Shown here one piece after another: positions 1-13,073 of a stretch of DNA of 64,000 nucleotides (within the stretch, counting starts at the first letter, position 1; each line of letters opens with the position of its first letter). The position numbers and the translations under genes were made by a program. The notes under the pieces are model-generated. The model worked only from the letters and a program-made list of their open reading frames with translations, was not told the DNA's origin and ran no database searches. The DNA is from Gordionus sp. m RMFG-2023 (lineage: Eukaryota > Nematomorpha > Gordioida > Chordodea > Parachordodidae): NCBI RefSeq assembly GCF_954871325.1, contig NC_088778.1:9705743-9769742 (forward strand). The letters run 5' to 3'.

Positions 1-1342
1 ATACTGGGATATGGAATTTATGGGGATTCAGAATCTTGTAATTTTTATTCATTTACTGATGGCAATTTTTGAGTTTAAAAAATTAGATTTGATCGAAAAT
101 GTATTCCATCATGTGCGGATTACCCAAACTGTGAATTTCCGACAATTTTGTCGTGAACTTTTGATCAATTATTTTCTATTCATTTTTCAATAAATTTTTT
201 ATATAAATGAAAAAAATATATAAAAGTTTATGGCAAAATAACTCTTAGAATATATTTCCAATCAAATCTAATAATTACCATATAAAAATCGTTATCAATA
301 AATTATTAAAGCTCAATAATTTTGGTAAATCCATATCCCAATACGACATATACATCCAAAATCTTTTCAAAAAAGTGGAAAATACCTGGGATAAATAATT
401 TATTCCTTTAATATTAAAAAAAACAAAAAAAAACAAATTTTAACAAAATTAACTTAAATAACTTAAATAATTTTAAAAAATAAGGATTTAATTGCTATAG
501 TAAGAGAGATAATTGATTACTGGTTTTCCTGTTCTGTATATATTATTAATGATATCACATTCCCTGTCTCTAATATATTATAACTATACACTATTACATT
601 AAGATTGAATTGAATTATTATAAGAGTTTTATCATATTAACATTAAATATAAAGCATTTTAAACAAATTTTATTCATGAATAAATAATTATATTTAAATT
701 TCTGTATATTTCTTGATATAAAAATAAGTTGTTTTTTTTGTTATAATTTTCACATTCATCTTTAAATTTTTAATGCGAATTTTGTATAATATTATAGTAT
801 AGTGTAACTAACATTACAAACTTTGCGTGCGTGATTATGTTAAATTTTATTTCTATTTTTGACACTAAAAATTTAGATCTTTGTTAGATTTTTGGTTGTT
901 TTAGTATTATATAATTTTATTTTTTGATTTTGTGCGACGAATTTATAAAAAAAAATTCTAATATATAATATTATTAAGTTCGAATAAAATGTTAATCCAA
1001 GTTGGATCAGATTAGAGTTTAATAGATCGGGAGTTGGGTAGGTCGTCCAGAGAGATTAGTTTATGTAAATAATTATTAGGAAACGAAAGCAAAAATTATT
1101 TATTTTTAAATTAACTTTTCTAAATATTAAGTTTCTCAAAATCGGCAAACTCGATTTAACCTCGAAGTGCTTGCCGATGAAAATCAGCCAAACCTCGATT
1201 CCAAAGTAGTATTGTTCGGCTTAAACCTTGATGCAGGATTTTGGCTAAAAACTCAAGTAAGCCGTTTTACAATTACACAAAATTGGCTTATGTAAAAAAG
1301 TATAATCCAGACAAATTGAGATTATTGCTAATAAATATTTGT
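1..1342. other. Gene-free AT-rich sequence
   Basis: No coding stretch or recognisable repeat end was found. The plus-strand frame at 11-193 is AT-rich low-complexity sequence with no protein character. A GC-richer patch at about 1140-1270 is probably decayed repeat. If the minus-strand gene at 2.1-13.8 kb is real, this stretch is part of a later intron or holds unrecognised small exons. Confidence 0.5.
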
Positions 1343-1350
1343 AAAAATAA

Positions 1351-1895
1351 CAGGGACCCGAACCGTTATTTATAACGGTTCAGTTTGGTTGCGGTTCAAT
1401 ATGTAAAAAATTATAATGGCTACGTTTTGGTTAAGGTTATTAAGAAAAATTTATAAAGGTTCGGTTCGGTTCAGCTAATTGTAAAGGTTTATAATGGTTC
1501 ATTATGGTTAGATATTTTTTTTTATTGAAGCAATACATACCATCGTCTAATTTATTTTTATTATATGCATCTATGAATTATATATAAAAAATATATATAA
1601 GATTCAAAATAACTCATCTTTAATATATTATTTGAAGTCATAAGTAATATATTTTCTAATATATGGATTTATTTGTTCCTTATGACGATAACTCAAATTC
1701 TAGCCCTGAAAAGACCCTTTCTACAGAAACTTGTATTGCGGGAACCGCCATTACTATAAGAGCAAGTTTATATAATTCTGGATATTCAAATTTTTTCGAT
1801 TCCTAAAATATAAAAACTGAACCGGTTTGAACCGGTTTAACCTTTTTTATAAGGGTTATTTCTACTCCTTCTTTACGGTTCACTCCGGGTCCCTG
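1351..1895. mobile_element. hAT-type MITE with 8-bp target-site duplication
   Basis: A 545-bp non-autonomous DNA transposon. The left end reads CAGGGACCCGAACCG and the right end, reverse-complemented, reads CAGGGACCCGGAGTG, so the first ten bases of the inverted repeat match exactly. It is flanked by a perfect 8-bp duplication, AAAAATAA, at 1343-1350 and 1896-1903. The CAGGG terminus and the 8-bp duplication are the hallmarks of hAT elements. Copies of a GGTTCGGTTC/GAACCGGTTT motif cluster near both ends around an AT-rich core. There is no coding capacity. It lies just downstream of the exon at 2.1-2.7 kb on the opposite strand. Confidence 0.9.
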
Positions 1896-2077
1896 AAAAA
1901 TAAGCACAAAATAATTTTAATATTTTCAGTAAAATGCTATGCATCCAAAAAGATATATGAAAAACATTAAACAATCCCGTAAAAATAAAATAAACAACCA
2001 TTTTTTTTATGGCTGTTAGACTATATTATAACTCATTTTTATTAAATTTTCAAAAATATTAAAAAGATTTTTTAAAC

Positions 2078-2679
2078 CTAATCCCCCGTTATTTTTAGTC
2101 CTAAATTTGCGTTTTTTGGGTATTTTGCCCGCTGTTGATATTCCGTTATGGGTTTTTTTAACATCCATATCCATCATTGGGGCTGTTTGGCCCGTTCTAA
2201 ACAAGAACTGATGGAACGGTTCTATACCTGAATACGGGTAAGGAAGCCTGTTTTCGCTGCTTTCAAAGACTTCACGAAAAGATTTTAATATAGCGTCTCC
2301 GTAAAGAGGAAAAGCCGCGGCTATGTGTTTCTCCCAACTATTATTATCGACTCTTTTCATTTTTAACTCATTCTCCCCTAACGAATCCATTATTTCTTGG
2401 CTGTTCATCTCCTCGGACGGTGATTTATTTATTAAAGATTTATAGGTGTTAATCGTTTGATTAAAATCTTTATCGTCAATTATGGTGCAGTCTAAACGGG
2501 TGGAGAGCGGCGGTGTTCTAGTTATTATTGCACTACTGGTTTCATTAAATTGTTGATTTAATTTTAATGGATCGCTGTTCATTTGGTCATTGGATGATAA
2601 TTGGCTTGTGGGTTCAAGACTCTTCCTTTGGCCTAAGCGGCTATCATAGGCGCGCGGCATAACGTCTTGGATGGGATAG
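2078..2679 (-). CDS. Coding exon of unrecognised polar, possibly nuclear protein
   Basis: The frame is open from the acceptor at 2681-2680 through to a stop at 2016. It is much richer in G+C than its surroundings, with normal amino acid composition, so it is very likely a real exon. A Met lies at 2660 (MPRAYDSRLGQRKSLEP...), but the frame stays open upstream to an AG at 2681-2680, adding about six codons (YPIQDV). It may therefore be internal rather than first. A plausible donor is AG|GTTTAA with GT at 2077-2076; residues past that point become AT-driven. The product is polar and Ser/Asn/Glu-rich, with WEKHIAAAFPLYGDAI, LPYPYSGIEPFHQFLFR and a basic patch, PKKRKFRTK, near the end that could be a nuclear localisation signal. 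No family is recognised. Its entry phase fits the exit phase of the exon ending at 13074. The gene continues off the left edge. Confidence 0.72.
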
Positions 2680-5139
2680 CTTAGTGCGTATATATAATAT
2701 ATATAGTGGTTTATAAAAAATATAAGAAATTGGCTTAATTTTTAAAATTAAATTTTTTTTAAAAAAAAACTAGTTGAATGAATAGGTATCAAAATGATTT
2801 GACAATCATTTTTCTTATATTTTAAAACATTTCTTTAGTTAATCTCTTGCATTTTTATAAATAGAAATAAAATTATTTAAAAAAATGAAAAAACTTATAA
2901 ATTATTTAAAAATAACCATCCTCTCTCGAATAAGAATAACAACAAAAAAAATTCATCATTATATTACACATTTTATAATTTCTTTTGGACACATCACAGA
3001 ATTATTGATATATATTTACTTATATTTATTATATTTTATACTCTCATATAAATAACTAAGGTAATAATTACTATATAAAAATATTATTATATATAAAAAT
3101 TTTTTTAATTTTCCCAAAAAAGAAAGAAAATGTATTAAGATTGATCGATTCTCGTCGCTAGCTCAATTACTTATAAATCTTTTTTTTTAAATATAAATTA
3201 GAAATAAATTTTTTATTTATTTTTTTTTTGTCAAGCAAAAAGTAAAATAAAAATAGGATTTTTTTAATATTATTTATTAAGAGTCGCAAAAAAGAATATT
3301 TATAAATAAATAAAATATTGTATTATATGGCTTCAAAATTTAGCTATCTATAATAATAAACGTACATTTTTAAATTTTGGCAAGTTGGTAGATTTGTTGG
3401 GTATATTTAAAAAAAATTTTTAATATAGAAATAGTTTCAAAATGGAATGAATTAATGTTAAACTAACCTTTAACTAACTATTATTATATATAAATATTAA
3501 CCTTAGCTCAAATCAGGTTTAGACAATATTACATTTAGGTAATATCTAAAATTAATCAAGCATATTATCAAATCTTTTGGCCCACCGTAAAAATTTTTTT
3601 GCTAGATTTAGTTAAAAAAAAAGTCAACCTTTTTTCTATTCACCAACTAACTGGGGCAAAATGGCAACTTTAAAATTTAAACTATAAAACACAAAATATT
3701 ATATTTTTAAAAAAGAGAATAGATATTCATTAAAAATCAAAATTAATGAATCTAAGTAACATAGGCATTATCGGGATTTTACTAAAGGGGAACACTATAG
3801 GTGAGGTTTTTCGGGATTTTACTAAGGGGGAACACTATAGGTGGGGTTTTTTACCGTAATATTGGATAGCTTTAGTTAACTGCAGATCTTTGGCCGGGTT
3901 ACATTTTTAAAAATTAATGTTTATTTCTTAAAATTTAATTAATTTTTAATTATTAACTTTTATTTATCTTTTTTTCAAACAATTTTAATGACTTGAAAAA
4001 GGGGGTAGGAAGTGTAGAATTATATTAGTTTAATTTAAAATAATATTAGCCAGCTTTCTCACTTTCCTGACTCATTATTAGCTGAAGCCCAGACCACATC
4101 TATGATTAAATTAATTAAAGAATCAATCATATGAATTTTCTAAAATGTTAAAGAGCCTTTTTGCGCTCCAAACCATCCATCAAATAAAAAATTGGTGAAA
4201 AAGAGCGAAAAAAAAGTTTTTGGTCAATATAATTTGAATGCCGAGCCACCTACTTTTAATTGAACATATGGAAAAAGGATTTATCTTTTTACTTTGCTTG
4301 CATATAGCCCCGCCCCCTCCCCCGCCATCTTTTTACCTAATTTATTTGTTTATTTCTTTTATACATGATTTTATTGAAACTAGTTTTCGAATATAATTTT
4401 TTCGTGGAAGAGATATTTTAAATAAATTTAATGCAGTAAAACATCCTCTACCTTTTAACGTGATTATTTGTGTCCATCCATGCAATGATTTTATTTTAGC
4501 TATTCTCTTCTCCTAAAGTTTCTCTTTAAATTTCCTAGATAACAATGGTTGGTTGATGGGGGTTGGGAACAAAAGGGTACTTAGCACACGCCCAAAATGT
4601 TTTCTACTTGGGCATAAAAAAATTTGATCGTGTGTTAAACAAAATGAACTTTTTATCAGGCTGACCCTAAATAATAAGAGTAAAAGACGCTCAGTTTTCT
4701 TCTTAGGATTTTTTAAATAATGGGGAATTTGTTCGATTACTGCTTGGAATGTTTATCAAAATTTCGAATTATATCTCTTAGGGCGTTTAGGCTATAAAGC
4801 TAACTCACGTGATTATATTATCAGAAAACTAATTTTGGCAATATAAATTTTGCCGGAATGTTAGTATTTATCAACCCCTGAAAAGCAGTTATTTATTAAA
4901 TTTAAAAAAATTTTTCAAAATTTCTATAAAAATTTTGCCTATGGAACTTTTGTAATGGGACACCTTTTTTAAAAATTAATTTGTTGAACGAATTTTTTTA
5001 ATGATTTTTTTTGACATTTTGTGGTATTTTTTAAAAAAAATTTAAATATAATAATTTTATTATTAAAATTTTTGATTTTATTACTTTTTTAAAATATTTA
5101 TTACTGCACTGACTAACTAAATTATTATAATGAAACCTC
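2680..5139. other. AT-rich non-coding block, probable intron
   Basis: No coding stretch was seen. It would lie inside the 10.4-kb intron of the proposed minus-strand gene. Alternating TATATA sequence at 2684-2704 sits immediately upstream of the exon and could be read as a TATA-like region if the Met at 2660 is a start. It contains the 40-bp tandem duplication at 3771-3850 and, at 3883-3900, a CTGCAGATCTTTGG motif shared with the 40-41 kb repeats. A GC-rich patch at 4306-4330 is pyrimidine-rich and not coding. Confidence 0.45.
3771..3850. repeat. 40-bp tandem duplication
   Basis: Two adjacent 40-bp units (3771-3810 and 3811-3850), each starting TCGGGATTTTACTAA, differ at only two positions. 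The unit carries the GGATTTT-CTAA-GGGG motif of a dispersed family seen also at about 12.67, 14.97 and 43.78 kb. The near-identity points to a recent local duplication of a repeat end. Confidence 0.9.
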
Positions 5140-6215
5140 CATAATGTGAATTCTTAAGGCCGATTAGTTTTAGTCAACCATAGATAGGTAGTTAATATAC
5201 ACTATGTTTATAAGCATAAAGGACTTTGGAGGGAAAGACTCGCCTTTGGTCAATAAGATTGGTTACTTAGGGAATTATGCTTATTATTAATTAAACTATA
5301 TTAATATTTTTTATTTAGAAAAGTATCAAATTATACTTTTTTGAGAAAGTTTCTAATTTTTATAATAAATATTAAAAAAATTAATTTTTTTTATCGCTGT
5401 GGCCATAATAATAAGTTTAGTAGTTATAAAATATTCAAAAATTCATAAAATAAAATTTTTTTTATCTTTTAAATTAAAAAAAAAAATTATTTTTAATAGC
5501 TATATCATGTTCAGGAGACTATAAATATTCGCCATTTTGAAAAAATATATATTTAAATTGTCGCAATTATGAGAAAAAAAAGACTTTAAATCGTTTCGAA
5601 ATATATAGGGGAAAAAATTTGAAAAAGTTGAATGTTGTTTTCTTAGTAACTTGCAAAAAAATACAATATTTTACCGTTACTCGTTTAGTTTTAAAAAAAG
5701 TAAAGCTTTAGTCCGTTATAGACGTTACACATTATTTTATACATAAATAAAAATTTTTTAGTGAATTTATATATGATGAATATAAGATCGTTTAAATCAT
5801 GAGAGGCCAACTTTTTAGATCTGTCAAAGTATTTTTATTTATATAAAACGTAACATCAGTTAAATTGAGGATCGCTTATATGATTTTAACCCTTTTGACT
5901 TATGAATATTTTGAACATCTATAAGTGGTTGTATACTTAGTCTAGCCTAAATTTTTTGAGATAGTTGAATACCAGGATTATTGTTTTGGGATAAGGATTT
6001 TCTTCTAAGTATACAATATTCAAATAAATATGTCTTGGCAAAGATAGATCTACCATTTTCTTGTTTTCAAACCGGTCTTGCACAAATATTCCAATTTTTT
6101 CTTTGTGAAATAATCTAGCACCCGTGTGAAGGGATAAATGGGTAGGGTCGGTGACCAAAATTAGACTATTTTAAGAGCGGCCATTCAAAATAAAAAGGTT
6201 AATGATTTTGGCCAA
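5140..6215. mobile_element. Pogo/Tigger-like DNA transposon remnant
   Basis: The left end (about 5142-5190) has ACCTCCATAATGTG followed by AGTTTTAGTCAACC. The right end, reverse-complemented (about 6215-6140), has TGGCCGCTCTTAAAATAG followed by TAATTTTGGTCACCG. A third sequence at 32.48 kb (ACCTCCCTAATATGGCCAC ... AGTTTTGGTCAACG) bridges the two, so these look like degenerate inverted termini of one family. The style (CCTCC-TAATATGGCCAC) recalls pogo/Tigger elements. The minus-strand frame at 5937-6158 (73 codons) starts inside the right terminus. It has reasonable composition but no recognised domain, and could be a transposase scrap. No flanking TA duplication could be assigned. Confidence 0.4.
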
Positions 6216-6391
6216 ATTCGGAATGGGAATTATTGTTTTATTACGTTCATTTAATTTAAAAAAGTTATAACTTCTATTTTAAATAAAACTAAATTTATAT
6301 AATTTGTCAACTGTTTCCTTCAGATATTTTTTAGCTTAATTAATTTTATAAATAAATATATACATCAGATATCAATTCGAATAGCCTTGAT

Positions 6392-7541
6392 AGGCCTACA
6401 AAAAAACGAATCGAATCGAATAATACTCTTATTCGTATTCGATTCGAAGCTATTCGTATTCGTACGAATAATAAAATCATTATTCGTTTCGATTCGATTC
6501 GAAAATTTTTATAAAGCTTATAAAAAATATATAATTTTTTTGCAAAAAAATTATAAAACAGATATAATGTTTTAAGATGACATTTTTAAGGATTCTCTCA
6601 ACAACAATTTACAGAAAATAAACGAAATAAAACCAAATGATTTCATATAACGTTATCCAAACAAATTGGCAAAAAACGTCCGATTTATAGATTAGAATTG
6701 CTTATAAAAAATATTTAAATTATTTCTTCAATCTAATATACAAATTTTATTAAAATATTCTGAAAATATACAATAATTTCATTTTATAAACATCAAAATA
6801 TAATACACAAAAAATATAATTATAATATATCTAAATTTGTTAATAACCAATTTTTTAAACATAACGTCTTTCTTATAGTATCCTCTAGAGACATCATATT
6901 CTTAAGTTCCTGGCAGATAAATAAATAAATTTTGACTAGTTCTTATTCTTTGATTAGGAAAATTCTTTTCCCATTTAGTAACCTTATTTTTTATCAAATT
7001 TTAAAGTAAATCATCTAATTCAGATAGTGTATCATAATCACTATCATAAAATCTTCATCACTATTAATTTGCCATAATCACTAACAATAATATTTTGAAG
7101 TTTTAATTGCAGTGGCTTAGCCAGAAATCTTAACACCAAAAATGATTAAATAAAGAGGAAGTATCAAAATAAAATAATTATATTTTTGTTTACTTTGGGT
7201 TTGGGGCTTTTCCTTTTCTTCCATTAAAATTTGACAGCAATTAATATAAGTTATGGATTTGATAAAGATAATAGGAAATAAAATAAAATGATATCCACTA
7301 GGAATATTTAATTACTTCTTTTTTTATTATACTTACAACAATTTACAAATACAAATAAAATATTTGCGAAAAATTACGAATATTTATATATAAATAATTT
7401 CGAATAATACGAATAATTTTCCTCATTATTCATATTCGATTCGAAATTTCGAATCGAATAATTGTGCTATTCGTATTCGTAAAATACGAATCGAATCGAT
7501 TCGAATCGAATTTCGAATAACAAATAATTCGTTTTAGGCCT
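6392..7541. mobile_element. Non-autonomous DNA transposon with 9-bp target-site duplication
   Basis: A 1,150-bp element whose ends read AGGCCTACAAAAAAACGAAT and, reverse-complemented, AGGCCTAAAACGAATTATT. The flanks repeat AGCCTTGAT exactly at 6383-6391 and 7542-7550. Because the ends are palindromic (TAGGCCTA), the duplication could be drawn as long as 11 bp (TAGCCTTGATA). Both ends carry dense TTCGATTCG/CGAATCGAA motifs, while the centre is plain AT-rich sequence. A 9-11-bp duplication fits Mutator-like elements better than hAT, but no transposase is present to decide. The small frames at 6387-6575 and 7467-7652 are by-products of the terminal repeats. Confidence 0.8.
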
Positions 7542-7550
7542 AGCCTTGAT

Positions 7551-8124
7551 AAGGCTACCATAAAACGAAATGATGAGAAATACACTTATATCATATTTAT
7601 ATACATTCAAGACAACCCAAATGAAGGAGCAGCCTTCAGGGTAAAATACCAATTCTGAAAGCTAATTTTTTTAATAAAAAGTAACGAAAGCCCTATTTTT
7701 CTATAAAATGAATCCCTTTAAGATCGAAGTTAATCTACTTTGTAGCACAGGATTAAAATAATAAGAAAAAAAGTTGAGCAAATCTAAAAAAGGATCATTA
7801 GGATAGATGAAATCGTTGTGGAAATAGAAGACACGCCATTAGGGAGTTCACAGTATTGTGATTTAGATTCATACAAAAAAAGGCTAGAGGGGATGTATTG
7901 CTTTTACGGGTGAAAGAATAGACGCTGGTAGTAGGTAGAACGGGGAAAAAAGAGACTGGATAAAGAGAGCCATAGATGAAACCAGAGAGGCAATAGAGAA
8001 GAGAGAAAAAATTTTCATGATGAGAATTTTTTGTTCTATAATTATATCTAAAATAAACTGATAAAGAATCTAACAAAAGGGGAAAAAAATTTTTTTAAAT
8101 TATTTTATAATAATGGCTGATAAA
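7551..8124. other. Non-coding block with GC-richer island, possible decayed coding DNA
   Basis: At 7795-8040 the sequence is richer in G+C than its flanks. On the plus strand one frame reads GEKRDWIKRAIDETREAIEK (about 7948-8010) and another upstream reads IRIDEIVVEIEDTPLGSS, but stops separate them. The 92-codon minus-strand frame over the same bases (7798-8076) is Ser/Phe/Leu-rich and looks like an antisense shadow. This may be a retroelement or host pseudogene scrap; no family can be named. Confidence 0.3.
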
Positions 8125-8132
8125 TATTTTAT

Positions 8133-9479
8133 TAGTGTTGTAAAGGTTCAAAAGAAAGGAAAGCTCACTACTCGTTATGTTTAAAAAAAGGAACTCGTTA
8201 CTTTACTCATTATCTTGTGAAAAAGGTAAAGCGTTATTAGCCTATCAAAACAAGTAACGCGTTACTCAATAAATATTAAATATTAATATATATTTTATAA
8301 AAATTATCTTTTTTCATTATAGATAAATTAAAAGATAATAATTTTTTATTTATTTTTGACAACAAATGATTTTATCAGGTAAGCTTAACGCTTTCGCTGT
8401 GCTAAACACGTCTGGTATAGAGGATGGGAAGATCCTGTTCTTTATAGCCAAAAAAAATTGCTAAAAACAATATGGGAATTGCGCTCATATCTTTAAAAGT
8501 AACATTGAAAATAATATTACAAGGAAATAAACAATTGTATATTAAAATTGAGTTTTTGGCAAAATCGCTAAAAATGGGGGAAATATCATTAAGATTCCGG
8601 AAAGAAATTCATCCTTCTGAGAATTTGATAATATTTCCTCCATTTCTAGGGATTTTTTTTAAAAACTCAAAATAGCCTCCCTAGCATCTATTAATATTAT
8701 TTTCAATATTACTTTTAAAATTTTCTAGGAGATATAATAGAGATTCACAATTTATTTTTCATTTTTTTATAGCAATTTAGAACCGATTCTGGATTATTAT
8801 ATTTAATAAATAAAAATTTTAATTGGGGAAATTTATTTCCAAAAAGTCTTATTAGATCATCTTCAAAACTATTCCATACAGATCCTCATTAAAAAAAAAT
8901 CCTTTTTCTGAATCCATATTTTTATATTCATATATATTTTTTAGATTTCAGTTGTTGAACATCCTGGTTATAATATTTGACTTAAGGTACAATCTACAAT
9001 TACAAAGTGTAGACTTAGTTCTCTTAGTTCCCTTTATTTTCTTCATTTGTGTAAAAAATGTTTCATACTGGAGCCAGGGCAGAGTGAAATCATCTTCATT
9101 ACAAAAGAAATAAGTACAAATGAAATTATAATATTATAGAATATATATAAACATACTTTGATTTCGATTAATTAGATTAACAATCTTGGCTGTAAAAAAT
9201 TCAACATCAAAAATATAATAAATAAAATAAAAATGAAGAACTTTGGTGGTTCATCTGAATTAAAAAATCGGCTTAAATCATTTATAAAACTTATAAAAAT
9301 ATAATATATAATATATAAGGAAATATTTTTTCTATATTTTAAAGAAAAAATTTATAGTAACGTTTTGTATTACCGTTACTCAAAAAAAAAGAAGCGAAGA
9401 AATGAATGGCGTTCCTTTTCTTTAAAAAAGGTAGCGCCGTTATAACAACGTTACTTTCAGATGTTACTCAACAGCATTA
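8133..9479. mobile_element. hAT-type element, non-autonomous, with decayed ends
   Basis: The left end is TAGTGTTGTAAAGGTTC and the right end, reverse-complemented, is TAATGCTGTTGAGTAAC; both fit the hAT terminus TARTGYTGT. The flanks TATTTTAT (8125-8132) and ATTTTTAT (9480-9487) agree at six of eight bases, as expected of an old 8-bp duplication. Subterminal CGTTACT/AGTAACG motifs cluster at both ends (8165-8270 and 9358-9460). The 1,347-bp body holds no transposase; the 67-codon frame at 8472-8675 has no recognised features. Confidence 0.65.
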
Positions 9480-12265
9480 ATTTTTATGATACCAAATTTT
9501 GTGCTTATTTGATAAATTTATTATTTACAAAATGACTTGCTTTTATTTAAACCCAAAAAACAAAAATTTTGAGGTGATTTTCTACACAAGTAAAGGACTT
9601 GAACCAAAAACATATTATTTTTTTAAAACCAAAAAAACAAAAATCTTACGATATTTTCCGAGTATATGCTATCGGAATTATTCATTATTCGTATTTGATT
9701 TGAAATCTACAAATAACAGATTATTCAATTTCTAAATCTCAAATTGAAATTGAATATCTCATAATCCGATTCTATTTTTTGGAGCTATAGAAGTAAAATT
9801 TATCAACCATAAATAACTTTAAATTGATTTTTGTTATGATTGTTTTGCTATTGATTTTGCTTCTGGTCCTATTCTTTAATAATATGTGTTACAGTCAAAT
9901 CTCATAATCAGTCAATATGCGCATTGACTGATTATTATTTTAGTCAATTAAGATGACTTAAATGTTCATGAACAAATTGTCAGAAATTTGAATACTGGAA
10001 TACATTTTGGGCAAAATCATTATTATTATGTAAAAAAAAATAGGTTTGGCAAAATTTATGATTTTTTAAAATTTAAATCGCGATTTTTTTATATAAATCG
10101 TGATTCTTTTGATTTTCTTTTGATTTAAATCGCTTGATTTAAATAGTTCACCAGCACTAATATTTCAATTAAAGAAGTTACAGATTTAGATAGAAAAATA
10201 TCATACATAATAATTTTTACCTTAGTATATTTAATTGTAAGAAAAGTTAGTACTTCGAGGATCCGGTCAGGAAATTATTGAAAATATATATATTGATTTA
10301 TCATGAGCTGATTTGATATTTTGTCTAATGAAAAGCCGAGTCAATCAAAAATTCGGTAACATGTGATAACTGTTTTAAAAAATTTAACTAGTAGATAGAT
10401 ATTGGTGAGTCGGAAATAATATCGTTCATTTTCTAAAACGAAGACTATTATGAATATCCTCAAATAAAACTGTCAAATCAAATTTAAAATTTATTTTTTT
10501 GACTTTATTATTTTTAATTTTTACCCTTATTTCCTAATTGGGTGTCCTGATGCATTAGCCAAATTTAAAATATTCATTAATACCCTTAATTTAAAATAAT
10601 CTTGATTATTAGTATTCTGGCATTGTTTAGTATGTCCCAGAGGCTGGTTCTTAAATTATATTATTATAAATATCCTTAATTAACTTTTTTCTGAGGATGA
10701 AACAAATAAGCTATCTAATTATTTTTAAAATGTTTGATTATTTGACAAAATTTTAAAAAAGATTAATTATATTTAAATTAGATTCATTAATTATTTAATT
10801 ATTATTATATGATAGTTTTTATAACCCACCATTCTGAAAATAAACATTATTATAATAATTCCACCGACATACTTATCCTATCTTCTAGCTCCTAAATATC
10901 AAATTTTTTAACAAACAATAAAACCGAAGTGGCAATTGAACGTGATAATTCTATATCCTAAATAAATCACTGTAAATTTCCAAGCTATATCTAACCCATT
11001 TAATAAAATTATGTTTTCCTGAAATAATTTTAAAAAAATGGATGAAACAGGACCATTTAATTCATAGTAAAACAATCAACAGCTACAGTAGAGAACATTT
11101 ACATCATATGGTGTGTATTCCAAACTTATGAATCGTTTAGGAAAACTAATTTTCTTTTAAACAATTAAATTCGAATACCAATATCGAGTACATGAAAAGT
11201 TGCAATGCACTGTCTAAGTTAGTCATAAAAAACTTTCTTTTATTTTAACATCTAGATTTTGGAAGATATCATGGTAATTCTCTTATAAAATTTTTCAAAA
11301 AATAGAATATTATTTTTTAAATTGTTTTACATTATTCTAATTACAATGATAAAATTATTTTTATGGCAAATGCTAAATATAGTAAAATAAATTTTAAACT
11401 GATGTGTTATTTTTACAAAATTTTATAAGACCTTATTTTTTTGGACTGCAAACCTTAAACCAGTACTGGACACAGAGATATTTCCCTGAACCAGAACCTT
11501 TTGTTTAGAAGGAACAGCCCGAATTTTACAAATTAATCAATATAATTAAATTTTTAACTACATTGAGATTAGAATTATACTATTGACAATTAATTATGTC
11601 AAAAATTGAACTTATGAAAAAATAAGTCAAGTATTTTTTTTCTTATCTAATAAGTAATGAAATTTAATATTTTTCATATAAAAATTATTTAATTCTAATC
11701 TAAGTCTTTATCTTTCCTTATATTAAGTATTTTGATCAAATTTAATAAATCAAATTTTATTAATGATATTGATTTAATACACTGATTTTTTTTAAAAAAA
11801 ACTGGAATGATGTAAATAGAAATTTAAACAAATTGATTACTATTGAGATAGTGAAAACACTTTCAACAAATGATACCAACTTTAAATTATTTATTTAGCC
11901 CGTTTTTTAAAAATTTTAATAAGATAATTTTCCTGGAAATGTTTTTAAGCATGTGTAGAATACCTATCTTTTAAATATCGACAATTTGTAAGATATTGGG
12001 AGAGTTTTTGCTCTTTTGGTCATTAGATAGTCACATTATTAGAATACAAAATCAAAAAAAACCAGAGTATGGTTAAATGACTTACTTACATCGATTTAGA
12101 TATCCATTTACGATGACATTTTAAAAAATTTGCAATAGATGATTTAGGGATATAATACAAATTGAAAATATTTCAAAATTAAATAATAAATCATAAAATT
12201 ATAATTAATTATGATATTATATTTGAATTTCATGGTTTATAGTTACATTCATTATATTTAAAAAG

Positions 12266-12357
12266 TAGGGCGCTAAAAAAATTAATAATTGGAAAAAAAG
12301 TAGCGCGATATTAGCTATCGCTACCAAAAAAGATAGAGCGCCACTTTAACAACTCTG
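12266..12357. mobile_element. Right end of a hAT-type element
   Basis: Reverse-complemented, the terminus reads CAGAGTTGTTAAAGTGGCGC, a typical hAT inverted repeat. It is followed inward by repeated GTAGCG/CGCTAC motifs (12299-12325), matching the design of the element at 8133-9479. No left end or target duplication was found, so this is a fragment or an element whose other end has decayed. Confidence 0.5.
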
Positions 12358-12666
12358 ATTTTCAAGATTACTTTATCCGTCAACGTTCATAATTTTTCCG
12401 ATTTCTATTTTATGAGATGGATAACCAATAAAACAAAATTAAAGATAACATATAAATTTAGAAAGATGTTTTTTATAATGATTACAGATCTATTAATAAA
12501 TCCTAAACTCATTCAAATCTTATAAACTTACTAAATTTATATAATTACGTCAATTACATGCTTTTCAGTTTATTTTTAAACACATTGTGTTTATTTTGAA
12601 AGATTTTATTTTTAAGTATAATATAATAATAATAAATAATATTAATAAATAATTGTATTAATAATG

Positions 12667-13020
12667 ATCATAGGGGTATCCAGGATTCTGCTAAGGGGGA
12701 GGTCAATAAGAATTATGGTAAATGTTTTGCCCATAAATTTTAATGGAGATCTTTAGGTTTAATGTAGACCTTTTGCTATATATTTTTATAAAAATAATTT
12801 TGGGATTTCACTTTTTTTTAATTAAAATGTTTTTCAAAAATTATGAATTATAGTCGCTATTTTAAAAAGTTATTAACTAATTTTTTCTTTTTTTTGGGGG
12901 GGGGGGGGGGGGGGGGGTGGGAGAGAGGAGTGTAAAGGGAAAATCTTTATAAGCATAAAATGACATTTACGAGAACAGACAAATTTGTGATGGGGGGAAG
13001 GATTGATTACATGCCTGACA
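12667..13020. repeat. Dispersed repeat copy with 22-nt G run
   Basis: It starts GGGGTATCCAGGATTCTGCTAAGGGGG (broken here as GGGGTATCCAGGATT then CTGCTAAGGGGG). Similar starts lie at about 3766, 14968 and 43775. Its inner part (AATTATAGTCGCTATTTTAA, 12849-12868) is matched at about 24.36 kb (AATCATAGTCATTATTTTAA), where a G run also follows. The run at 12896-12917 is 22 consecutive G. This looks like a short transposon family with G-rich ends; its class is unresolved. Confidence 0.5.
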
Positions 13021-13073
13021 ACGGCAATAAATATGAAATATGATTATTAAAATTTATTTAACATTATATATAC

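Larger units (their letters stand above)
9488..13063. other. AT-rich block with scattered repeat ends
   Basis: No gene was found. The frame at 9499-9735 is Lys/Asn/Phe-rich AT sequence. A GATTTAAATCG-type repeat lies at about 10075-10145. A possible MITE end (CAGAGATATTTCCCTGAACC) lies at 11474. A hAT right end occurs at 12266-12357, and a GTATCCAGGATT repeat with a G run at 12.67-12.92 kb; both have separate entries. All of it would lie inside the large intron of the minus-strand gene. Confidence 0.45.

Noticed and set aside
7798-8076. 92-codon minus-strand frame as a gene
   Set aside because: Ser/Phe/Leu-rich translation antisense to a purine-rich plus strand; no domain.
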